A stretch of DNA of 64,000 nucleotides from Acanthopleura granulata (lineage: Eukaryota > Mollusca > Polyplacophora > Chitonida > Chitonidae): contig JABBOT010000011.1 in NCBI GenBank assembly GCA_016165875.1, positions 8,063,711 through 8,127,710 of the forward strand, in the 5' to 3' direction. Below are positions 35,660 to 45,405 of the stretch, one piece after another. The number at the start of each line of letters is the position of its first letter. Position 1 is the stretch's first letter. The notes under the pieces are model-generated. The model made no database searches and was not told the origin of the DNA. It was given only the letters and a program-made list of their open reading frames with translations. The translations under genes and the position numbers were made by a program.

Positions 35660-35855
35660 GCTGTACAGGCCCTTGTCCCTCGTGTTCGCATTTAAAAACA
35701 AAAATGAAAAGATAGAATACTTATAATTTTCTGCCTTCCCGCGCTGCGTCCGACGATGCCGTTTCATGTCTGACACCCGCTTGAACTGCTGATCACAGTC
35801 TTGACAATTATACCGTCTCCCAGGCTGGTGAACTTCACGCTTGTGCGGATTTAGG
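35660..35855 (-). pseudogene. Degenerate C2H2 zinc-finger fragment
   Basis: On minus: PHKREVH, linker QPGRRY, then NCQDCDQQFKRVSDMKRHRR. This gives C-x2-C-x12-H, but the last zinc ligand is Q rather than H (HRRTQ), and a stop precedes the first half-finger. A gtgagt donor follows GLYSK. Probably a remnant of a zinc-finger gene carried by the element. Confidence 0.4.
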
Positions 35856-36149
35856 CTTCAACGATGCTCAAACACACCCCAAGACACATCACATCGTCTT
35901 GTACCTAAAGCTGTGTATGTATTACGAGTCTAACTCCAACTCTTCCAACGCGTGTATTCTTGGCTTGGCGGCAAACATACCAATGACCCATTACCCACAC
36001 AGATAGAGGCTTTTATACCAGTATCGTATTCTAGAACGTTTTCCATACCCATGCATTCAAATTCGATTTTTATTCTGTCACCACGGACCAAGCTTATGCC
36101 GTTGCTCTACCTCCAAAATTATATTCCACTCACAAGCACGCCCCCAACT

Positions 36150-36478
36150 GGGGATTCCCCGAATTTCTTCCAGAACCTTCACACCACGCCGCCAACAGGG
36201 GATTCCCCAAATTTCAATTTTTTTATTTTCTTCTTCAAGAACACTCTCAACACACTCACTACTGGGGATTCCCACCACAGTAGTATTGAATATCTTCCAG
36301 AACATTCCACACACAACCTCATTACATATGACGCACAGACTCTTACTCAATATGTACGACCGTGCTGCACCACACCACATGCAAAGAAGGAACCCTTACT
36401 TATTATGTAGTGCGGTCCTGCAAAACAATCCCATAAGAAAATGAGACACGCGTCGCCTGCCACATTCCCTACTACTAG
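36150..36478 (-). repeat. Right inverted end of the 3.6-kb element
   Basis: Reverse complement aligns with 32884-33200. Contains 'gggattcccc' boxes three times and 'cttacttattatgtagtgcg' near 36395-36414, shared with the 5.0-5.24 kb terminus. Confidence 0.7.
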
Positions 36479-36674
36479 TGTATCATAATGTTTCTGATTC
36501 TTTATCAAAAAAAAGAAGGGGTTTCATTTATTCGTTAGTATATGATCGGTCTATTAAGCCGTACTGACTTGCATGATGGGGGTCAGGTTCATGGCTAAAT
36601 GAAATCGGAGTTCGAAAATTTTGAATTCAGTCACTTGCGAAGCTGTCGTATCATTTTTGTAGCACCAATTCACG

Positions 36675-36762
36675 TTGTTGCCATCTCTTTCCCAATTGTT
36701 ATTGCAGTTACTAGTACTTGTTGCCATCTCTTTCCCAATTGTTATTGCAGTTACTAGTACTT
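36675..36762 (+). repeat. Two tandem copies of a 43-bp unit
   Basis: The unit starts 'ttgttgccatctctttccca' and ends 'cagttactagtac'. Two consecutive copies look identical. Confidence 0.9.
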
Positions 36763-36949
36763 GTTGCCGTGTCTGATTCAGGTCTATTTCGCGCTGCCGG
36801 TTGAGGAACCTTTGTCGAAACAGCGAAAAAGCGCTCGGTTCGGGGAGCAGAACGCCATTTACTTCTGTACATCTTATGTGATATGAATTCCTCCCAGATA
36901 GAATAGGAACCAGTTTGTCAAGGGAGATATGTCATGTAGTTTTTTATGT

Positions 36950-37680
36950 TGTTAATCTGGGCGAAGATTTACAGTCGGTGACAATGCGACACCTTTGGCT
37001 TCATCTTTGATCTGATTAGCTACGGTCATTATTAAGCTGCCTGTACAAAGACAACGCCCCACGTGGTAACTTCGGAAAAATTGAGCTGTTGTGGTCTCAC
37101 CGAATTTGTCAGGAGCTCCCTTAATGGCGTGACATATCAGTCGGTAATGTATTAGTCCTTTGCATACGCTCGCGTTTTCTCGTGGGAAATATGATGATAA
37201 GCGCAAATGCCTTAAGTACGGGTCGCAGATTCGACAAAGCCACTTTAGACTGGAGCATATATTAGGTTGACGACAGCTTCATTTTAGCCGGGGCAAGAAG
37301 CCGTGCATGTCAAGCTCTGTTGTTAGGATGGTCGGTTTTGCATTGTTTTCGTGTTATTGAGTATATTGAGTGTTAAATATGAAGACAACGCAGCACTTCG
37401 AGAAATTACAGACCAGTGACGTATAATAAATTGAATACAACATCACTAATTTTTTTTTTTACCTTATTCTCCTTAGACCAAGGTGCAAGAGGACGTGCCA
37501 ATCGTTACTTCTTAAGCATTTTGATGAACATTTAGAATAAAACCTTAACTGAGATAAACTGACAAGATCGGATTTCAGCGGTAATTAGTGACCATTTGCC
37601 CACTGCCACACTGTCGTTGCTGGTCTCATTTTGGTCTCCGTGCTGTAGACTTCTATATTCTTGAAATTTTGTTATCTCAT
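36950..37680. repeat. Dispersed repeat family, copy B
   Basis: Shares with 39230-40290 the order: 'acggtcattatt', then 'tttgcatacgctcgcgtttt', 'ctcgtgggaaatatg' (37155-37190), and further right 'aataaaaccttaactgagat', 'aaactgacaag' and 'ctgccacactgtcgttgct'. The last blocks also occur at 32770-32870. No coding function recognised; probably an old transposon. Confidence 0.5.
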
Positions 37681-39229
37681 CGTTTAAGGTGGGCTGTGCG
37701 GTCAATTTTTTTTTCTTATCTCATCTTTTATCATATTCCCCTCACTTCATAATGAGAAACTCGATTAGGCTTATAACTTTTAGACACTAATAAATAATAA
37801 CAGCGTGTGGTGGGCAAATGGTAACACCTAACACGATAAGGATTTAAATTGCAAAACCACTCCATACGTTAAACTACATTAATATGCAAAATTCAGTATC
37901 ATTGGCAAAATAACACAAAAATTAAACCCTTAACTATACATTTTATTCTTTTCATTGGCCTTAGCTATACATGTTATTTGGCTTAACTGATCCCTTTTCC
38001 AATGAACAGATAAATGAAACAAATTTCAATTTTAAAAAGATTTGGAGATAGATTGATTATAATTGTTATGAATAAGATCGCCACGTTAGATGTTTGAAGA
38101 GTTCCAATCAAAGCGCAACTGAAAAACATATTTTGATTAACGACGATCTATAATGTAGCAGTGTACACGATTTGGATACTAATTTTATCCATCCGCCTAG
38201 AAGATTCCTTGAGTCTTTGGTCATCGTTAAAAACTGTTAGCTCCGAAGCCATCTGAACCGGTTAGTTAACACCCTTAACTCCACCCCTACTTGAAGTCAC
38301 GCTTTATAAGTATATATGTTAAGTTTGTTAGCAACTTGATCAACATAATCATTGCCACGCTGGAAAAGCAAGTCGTCTAGTTAGCTTGTCTGGTTGGCAC
38401 TGGCGGTTAAACGAACAGACCACATTTTGGAAAGTGCACATCATACGACAGGCCATTTCGTGCTGATTCCATATATGTTCTTCATTATTTTTTGGCATTT
38501 GTTTTACAGGGAATAAAACTTTAATATAGATCGGGGTGCTACGGTGGATTTTTGGACCATATTGAAGCGCACTAGCGTCGCAGATTCTATTTAGCTGCAA
38601 AACATCCTCTGATTGCTCTATGTCTACGTTCAGAAGTGAATGTATTTAATGTGGAAATGTAACAATTACAGCAGGTTTAGCGACTGAAACAGAATTTGTG
38701 ACGTCGTTGTTCTTCAATGTGGTCCAAAAGGTTCACCGTAGCACTTCAATCTTTATTTCTTTTTAAGTCACTGTGCAAAGAAAATGCCTCAAAAAATAAA
38801 TAAGGCCATATTTGGAATCGGCACGAAATTGCCTTTTAGATGATTCGTACTCCTTAAATATGTGGTCTGTTCTTTTAAAGCGCCTTTGATCAGTAAAGTC
38901 GCTTGTTCGAGTTTAGATGATGCTGCATCGCCTGCAGATTTAAATAAGAAGGCTTTCAGATAACTGGCCGTGGTTTCCTACGTGACCTCCGTTTTCCTCC
39001 GTAACCTGACTGCCATGATTCATGTGCAGTTCAGCGTTCATCAACATTAAAATTTTGCATAATTTCTTGGTTCTTTGGTGATTTATGTTAAAGTTTAAGA
39101 ATTATTCTTACAATTATGGGCGTTCGAAAAGAGGACTGGAACGTGGATGCGAGTTGTAAAGCGTAGATGTTAAACGAACTCGGCATAGACAGAACGTAGA
39201 AAATTTTATCTTGGGACATGAGTCTTGTT
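37681..39229. other. No feature recognised
   Basis: AT-rich, short ORFs only. No RNA gene or defined repeat seen. Confidence 0.35.
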
Positions 39230-40300
39230 AACTTGTGCAAAGGCTGACCACCTGGCAATAACTTTTCGGCACCTTCAGTTCTTCTGTCGTCTGAGACGGT
39301 CATTATTCAGTCTTTTATATAATGAAAGTCTAAGAATCGTGATAAGACTCTAGGCGGTATATTGGAGTTATTGTTCCCAGAAAATTACCCTGCCGTCATC
39401 TGTAAGCCAATTTCAAAGCAAGGCCGTCTTAGGAATGTAACGTTCATTTGTGTATGAGACACTGGTGTTTTCTCTCGGGAGATATGGTAATGAAGTCGAA
39501 TGTACTGAGAACTCCCTCCGATACAGGTCTGTCTAGAAATCGTGAACTTCTCTGCCAGAGATGTCATTACGTATTTGCTGGTTAATGTCACAGGTGCTCT
39601 GTTCAAGGTGAACTGAACGTGTTGGATCTAGATGTCGCAATATATGTTTGTATGCCAATAGTCTACAATACTGGACATTCCAGATCAGTAGCCCCCATAC
39701 CACACAAATAACATAATGGAATTTAGACAGAGTGACTTTAAGACAAGCATGTAATAATAAGGATTATTAGTCATCCAGGTTAGCAATAAAATAATCCAGG
39801 TTAGCAAATAAAATAAAATGAGGCTGAACTTCTGAAAAAATTTCTGTAATGTATTTTAGCACTAATGTTGCGATGAGAACGTAATATGTATGTCACTACA
39901 TTGTTTCGCTGAATTGTTCTCACTTATATGAAACACCACTGTATTCAAGCAAACCGAAAGGGGAATTGCAAAGTAGGCCTCTGTGTCTATATATATTGTC
40001 AGTTCCTCAGGAGAAACATTTACTCAGAAGAAGGTGATGGGTTATCAGCGCAACCTTAGTGCAAAAATACCTAACAGTTTTTTAAGTAGATCAGTCTCAT
40101 ATCTCAAGACAAGCAATCAGGGGAGGCGAAGGTGCTATCAGTTGACACGAACAGTTAGAATAAAACCCTTACTGAGGTAAAATTGACAACAGGCCGGATT
40201 ATTTCTGTTAGGAATGATCATTTCCCAATTATGGCACTGCCGTAGCTGCTCTGGTTTAAGTCTCTGTGAGGTAGTGTTACGTAGTGTGCTAGAGTATAGG
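39230..40300. repeat. Dispersed repeat family, copy C
   Basis: Has 'gacggtcattattcagtc' (39294-39312), 'ttgtgtatgagacactggtg', 'tttctctcgggagatatgg' (39447-39487) and, near 40150-40260, 'aataaaacccttactgaggt', 'ggccggatt' and 'gcactgccgtagctgctctg', in the same order as copy B. A small duplication 'aggttagcaa(a)taaaat' lies at 39777-39812. Confidence 0.45.
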
Positions 40301-40621
40301 GCATTGAAAGGCCGAGATATAGTGATCCGAGAAAGATGCAAGGAGTATTTTAGCATTTACATGAACCGCTGGAATTAAACCCTGCGTGTGCCTAAGGTGA
40401 TTGGACAAGAGGTTAACCATGATGTAGGTAATCTAAATTATGTGTTTCAGTTGTGATTTGATTGCAGCTGCACCGGTGGTTTCCTTCCGCACAGTACAAG
40501 TGTATCTCCAGATCTATCCTTGTGCTTAAGCTGAAGTACATAGTTGTAAAGCTCAGAATCTGGACACTCAACTCATGTTTACTCAAAGAAAATTATACTT
40601 ATTGAAAGATTTTAAAAAGCT

Positions 40622-40800
40622 TGGGGACCTCCGTGGCTCAGTTGGTTTACGCAGTAGCGCAGAGTAATGACCCAGAACCCCCCCCCCCTTCCCCGCCAAT
40701 GCCGTCGCTGTGAGTTCAAGTCAAGCCCATGCTGGGTTCCTCTCCGGTCGTACGTGGAAATGTCCCTCGGCAACCTGCGGATGGTCGTGGGCCTCCACCT
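40622..40800 (+). mobile_element. SINE with tRNA head, 3'-degraded
   Basis: Head 'ggggacctccgtggctcagt' with A box TGGCTCAGTTGG and B-box-like GTGAGTTCAAGTC (about 40710-40723), then 'ggttcctctccggtcgtacg', 'caacctgcggatggtcgtgg'. A C9 run sits between the boxes. The tail is lost after about 40800. Confidence 0.8.
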
Positions 40801-41470
40801 AGCGAGGCTGTCCCTTAAGCCACATTATTTCCATCCCCAGAACAATTATCTGACACACAAATAGTGGTATTAAGAAAAACACCACCATTGTGAAATTAAG
40901 CAGTGTTTCAGCATTATTCCACCAAGGGTATTAAATGCATGTCAGTGAAACATGCTATAAGCGTCGAGTGTGACATTCGTCAAAATACGTGTACTCGACA
41001 CGAGTACACGAGGGTACGAGGTCGGTAATTGCGCAAGATCCGTTTCCAGAGCATCCTAAACACTAGGGCCCTGTTCTCTGCTCGTCGATTCGTACACCTT
41101 TTCAGTGGCATTATTAACGACAGAGAGGCACTTTCAAATTGAGGATGGGTTTGAGGTCCATAACATAAAAAAGTTGTAAGGTAATCCTATAACATATTTA
41201 ATGCATACTTTTTGTTTTCGTTATTATAATTTTCCAATAAATTCACGTTTAAAGTTATTCCTCTTGTTGTAATATCTTATTTGAAAAATCTACTTGTAAT
41301 TTTAAGACGATCCCTTGAAAATATTGATTATTTCCCTTGGGCAGATTGAAGGTCAAGGCCATATCGAGAGGGGTAGTTCACCATTTATTTTAACATGGAC
41401 ACGAAGCTGCGCTGATTCTCCCCGATCATTTCCTTATGGATTATTCATACAGTAAATTTGAAGTATATTG
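40801..41470. other. No feature recognised
   Basis: No ORF or repeat recognised. A short near-palindrome 'acgtgtactcgacacgagtacacg' region lies near 40987-41010. Confidence 0.35.
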
Positions 41471-41473
41471 GTT

Positions 41474-41767
41474 TTATTTCCTCAGATTGGCGTCGCAAAT
41501 GGCTTGGACATTGATGGCGTGAAGATCTTTTCGACAAGCATAACCTGCTTCTGGAAGCTTTTTCATCGGAATCAGTGTCTCAACAAATGCACCGATCATC
41601 CTTGGGAAGGCAGTTACCTTGAAGAATTCATATTTTGCTAGCCATGAATCAAGCGAAAAAGAGATGCTGTCCATGAATCTGTGTAATTCTCTTGCACTAC
41701 TGTGAATCGCTGGTGATACGCTGAATTTCACGGAGACGTGTTGATCGCACAGCTCGACAAAGAACAA
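41474..41767 (-). pseudogene. PIF/Harbinger (HARBI1-like) transposase fragment
   Basis: A 97-codon minus ORF. Its C-terminal half reads YEFFKVTAFPRMIGAFVETL, IPMKKLP..., YACRKDLHAINVQAICDANL, matching the HARBI1 pattern 'F....GFPGVIG..DGTHI.I..P......Y..RK..HSINVQ..CD'. The catalytic D of 'DGT' is replaced (FVET), so it is inactive. Ends abruptly at 41474; the rest of the DDE domain is missing. Confidence 0.7.
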
Positions 41768-42113
41768 TCCTTAGGTGAGAAATCTTAAGGTAATCAACAA
41801 ATTGGTCTCCAGCGGTTGTTTTCTGAATTCAGCACATGCGACACCATTTCCAATGACTTTTGCCAGACGGGGCATGCGATACCACGCATACAAACACTTG
41901 TCTGACAAAGTGTGTAACTGCCTAGTTCTGTCTCTGAACACACATTATCGAATAAAAGCCCTTCTCTGACTACAGAGGAAAAGGGTTCAGGCTGTCATCC
42001 AGCCACACAGCAGACACACCCGATACTGACGTAAAACGCTTTACGAGATACCAAATGGCGTCTTCATTGAGTAATTTCAACCACTGCTTCAACACTGCTC
42101 GCTCAAGAACCAT

Positions 42114-42244
42114 GCCCCAGTTTCATGAAGTGCACTTAACTAAGTATTCACTTAACTGCCATGACAACGGATGTTGTAGAGACAGGAAATGGATTTAGCC
42201 AAGTGGTACTTGGCACTAAGTATGCTTCACGGAATCGGCCCCAG
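42114..42244. mobile_element. MITE of about 130 bp with imperfect inverted ends
   Basis: The left end 'gccccagtttcatgaagtgc' and the reverse of the right end 'ggggccgattccgtgaagca' match in the pattern cc.(g)TTTCATGAAG...CTTA. This resembles non-autonomous elements often mobilised by Harbinger-type transposases; one such fragment lies 350 bp away. Target duplication unclear. Confidence 0.5.
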
Positions 42245-42957
42245 ACTGGTAAGGTCATTGTTTCACATCACAACCAGTGATGAAAGAAATGCATGTGTGT
42301 TCTCATTAAAACACATGTATACCAATCATTTTGCCGTTGTTCATTGGGCAAAGGGTCACACGGTCCATAACCAGTCACATTTTACACTCTTTTGATACAG
42401 AGAAACATTAACCTGATATGTACAAAATCGCCACTGTGAAAACCTGTAGGGGTGGGGGTGCTTGTAAAGTCTTCTGTGTACAGAAAACAACAAACGCGGC
42501 TGCCTTACATTCGTCCTTTACCCTCCAGTCAGTTGTGGCCAGAAAGCGATCGCTGCGTCACTTATGCTTCTGGCTTCTGCTTCTTCCTAAACCAGCGTGA
42601 TAATAATGTACATAGTGATACCTAACACCCACGTAGGCTTGCACCTGTTTTTAATCATTTACACCTTGATAACAAGTTCTGTCTATCCCTTTGATACAAA
42701 TGGGTAAGTTCCACCTCGCCTGGAATATTTCAGCAATTTCCAGCCACTGATCTGTCGGCTCTGTTGTATTAACGAGCATCAGTTCCATCCTAATCGCAAC
42801 GCATACATCTGCTACCAGTTTACTTCCAGTTTCTCTTTAAACTGTTTTATAGATATACTGAAGAGATGCATACGAATCGTCGATAGCTAGAAATCAGGAA
42901 AAAGAAGAAAGACGTGTTCAGTAAGCACGATCTATTATAATATTATCTTTAATTTCG
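42245..42957. other. No feature recognised
   Basis: Short ORFs only (42189-42395 and 42418-42600 plus); none has a recognisable domain. Confidence 0.35.
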
Positions 42958-43152
42958 AGAGCCTAGGGTGGCCCAGTCGTCCACGGCGCCTCCCCAAAGG
43001 ACCACTGTACCCTCTCACCAATAAAGTTACGGCACCGAATCTTTTACACGCTGAGATCGATGTTGCTTTATTTGAGAAAGCCGACCAGTGAACTTGCTAA
43101 GAAGGGTGAGTTTCTTCCAGGCTCTGCCCGGTTTTCTTCCAATGTAATACAC
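42958..43152 (+). mobile_element. SINE-like fragment with a third tRNA-like head
   Basis: 'gagcctagggtggcccagtc' resembles an A-box head, and 'gctgagatcgatgttg' a weak B box. Then 'ttccaggctctgcccggttt' and 'tcttccaatgtaat' match the SINE body. Divergent; head type uncertain. Confidence 0.4.
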
Positions 43153-43257
43153 TAGCTCGGTCGTCAAATGGCTAAAATACTAGATTACTGTTATAGCCTA
43201 AGCAACCAACCGACTGATTATTTTGTGCCAACTGTTACAAATACTACATGGACTAAT

Positions 43258-43512
43258 GTTTTACGTTTATCCGTTTATCTGATTGATGTTATACGCCGTA
43301 CTCGGAAGCATTTCACATATGCGACGGCGGCCGGCGTTTTGGTGGGACAAAAACCCACGACCATCCACAGGTTGCTGGCAGACGTTCACACATATGGCCA
43401 GAGGAGAAGCCAGAATGGGCTGGACTTGAACTCACAGCTACCGCATTGGTGAGAGACTCCTGGGTCATTGCACTGCAATAGCGCGCTAATCACCTCGATC
43501 ACGGGAAGCCCT
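43258..43512 (-). mobile_element. SINE, near full length
   Basis: On plus: 'tgattgatgttatacgccgt', 'actcggaagcatttcacata', 'gcgacggcggccggcg', 'cacaggttgctggcagac', 'atatggccagaggagaagcc', 'ttgaactcacagctaccgca', 'gggtcattgcactgc', 'tagcgcgctaatcacctcg'. Complete on minus, with an internal deletion around the 'gggcagagcccggg' block. Confidence 0.85.
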
Positions 43513-44570
43513 CTAATGTACTGTAAACATACATTTTAAGTAAAGTATTGAACGTCTGATACAAGTCAGATTGTATTTAAAAGAAACACACAAATTAAAA
43601 TAGTCACGTTGTCTCATTGTATTTCACATAAACGAGGTCCCAACACCCGTTATCACTATGTTACTTTTCACTACCTTTCTCCGTAAAGACATAGATGACA
43701 CTATGACGTCAAAGATAGATTGAACATTTTGTAAGCAATGTGTGGGTTATCTGGTTGACCTGCTTGCAACAGTACGGATTTCAATGATTGGTCAAATGCT
43801 TGTTCTCGATCGAGAGCTTTGAACGGTCTATTTACTGAAGGTGCGATGACAGCATGTACAAACCACATTATATTATTTAATCATTATTGGATGAAAGAAA
43901 TTACGCCGAGCATTTAGATGAAGAAACCGATCTTTGATTTTTGCCGTAAACTATGTTAGATATTTGTAAAAACAATTCTTTCTAAGGAAACAGCTATCAA
44001 ACTAAAGATACTCAAAAGAGAACACCCTAGGTGCTGCGCAAGTCAAATGAAAACTGAACACAAGATGCCAGGCAAGGTGTCCGCCTACGCATGTTGCAAA
44101 ATTCTGAACACCCATCATCATTCTACGTTAAATTTTGTGCGTTAGAATCCACAGGGTAAAAGCAAATTTTCTTTCAAAAGTGCTGTACCACAGATCCATA
44201 CTGTGTAGCCTGCAGTTCTCATGCATTACAATAGAACAATGGTCAGTGAAAGGTGCTATTGCAGAGTGAAAGATACCCCGTTGATACGAGAATACAATTC
44301 CAAAGACCTTTAGTCGCATGATTCAAAAACTACTTGTTTTTGGTTGATAAATGTGTATAAATTATTCACGACTTCCCTTGCACAACTTCGCGTTATAATT
44401 AAATGTAAATCAGAATAATTCTCATCATGATAAATAAACAAGCGCCAATTCTGGAAGACGTTGAAAAAAAAAGCCTCGATGAAATGTTTTGCTCTAATTC
44501 TCTGAATATTTTCTTTTTCTAAAACTTTACATCATTACATTAATCATTTTAGTTCAAATCGATTCAGAAG
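43513..44570. other. No feature recognised
   Basis: AT-rich with short ORFs only. Nothing further could be supported. Confidence 0.35.
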
Positions 44571-44789
44571 GTCACAGAAAAATGGTAAGTATTTCCTTGT
44601 CAGTTAGCAGATGTGCACATATTCCACATTCTAGATTCATGAGATGAGAATCCAATTTACAAGATCCTGGGTTGTACGTGCTTAGTTCTCGCACAGACGT
44701 ATTACGCTGCCGAGTACAAAATGAATTCAGGAATTGAGATATCGGTATAAAGCCATTACATTGCGAAAACATATTTTCCCCAACAAATA

Positions 44790-45230
44790 ATTTAGAAGTT
44801 TTCACATAGTATAAATCTGTAAATGGTAGAAATATATGAACTCCAAAGTAAACAGAATGTGTACATGTTCTTGCACTCACGTGAAGAACCATCTGTCAAC
44901 ATTCTACCCACCCGAACCCCTGAGCTACAAATTCCAAGGTACATTGATATCAATGCAGTCATTGTTTTCCCATGGCCACGGCAATGATTGGCAATAAGTG
45001 AATTTTGTGTCGTGATAATGCACACTGTGACTTGCCACCGTTTCCAATGAGCTGATTGCATCGCGTCCTGTGCTATAAATGTTAACTTTTCAGCAAAATC
45101 CACCTCCAATACAAAATTCACTGGCCTGGCTCAAACGGTGATGGCATCATTACGCACATCAGCCTGTTGATTGTAACTAACTGAATTACATAAGTCTGAA
45201 AGTTGTTTCGAATGACCACCACACGCATCA
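44790..45230 (-). pseudogene. Transposon-derived ORF fragment (VDFAE...QSAHW family)
   Basis: On minus: SYNQQADVRNDAITV, then VLEVDFAEKLTFIAQDAMQS, AHWKRWQVTVCIITTQNS, and further on MLTDGSSRECKNMYTFCLLW. This order ('..Q.DFAEN...I...E.QSAHW...Q.T.FT......', '..SDG...QFKN') is familiar from an uncharacterised transposase-like family common in invertebrate genomes. One internal stop (TV*ARP) and a damaged middle show decay. Family name not recalled. Confidence 0.45.
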
Positions 45231-45289
45231 TGATTTATTCTCTTCTTTTCTGCCTTGCGATCCTAGTCACCCCGATATCCACTGGGTCC

Positions 45290-45405
45290 AGCTAATTTAT
45301 TTACTTATCTGATTGTTTCACGCCGTGTCGATGCTCATATTACTAATATTGTCACTTATATGGCGGCGACCAGCCCTATGATGGGAAGGCCACTGAGGCC
45401 CTTTC
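45290..45405 (-). mobile_element. SINE fragment
   Basis: 'taatttatttacttatctga', 'ttgtttcacgccgtgtcgat', 'tcacttatatggcggcgacc', 'agccctatgatggg' match the SINE tail and first body part on minus. Head missing. Confidence 0.65.

Larger units (their letters stand above)
32884..36478. mobile_element. 3.6-kb element with inverted ends of about 320 bp
   Basis: The left end (32884-33200) and the reverse of the right end (36150-36478) align over their whole length with moderate divergence: 'agtagtaaggaatgtggc' against 'agtagtagggaatgtggc', then 'acgcgtg', 'ttatggga', 'cactacataataagtaaggg'-like, 'ggttccttctttg', 'tggaatgttctggaaga', 'gaagaagaaaataaaaa', 'gggaatcccctgtt'. Tandem CTACATAATAAGT modules occur inside the ends. 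The interior holds a SINE, a degenerate C2H2 finger reading on minus and an open minus stretch at 35339-35530. No transposase recognised. No convincing target duplication found. Confidence 0.7.

Noticed and set aside
35952..36410. 152-codon plus ORF with TPPTGDSPNF repeats
   Set aside because: It is the reading of the repeated 'ggggattcccc' boxes in the right inverted end; nothing else supports translation.
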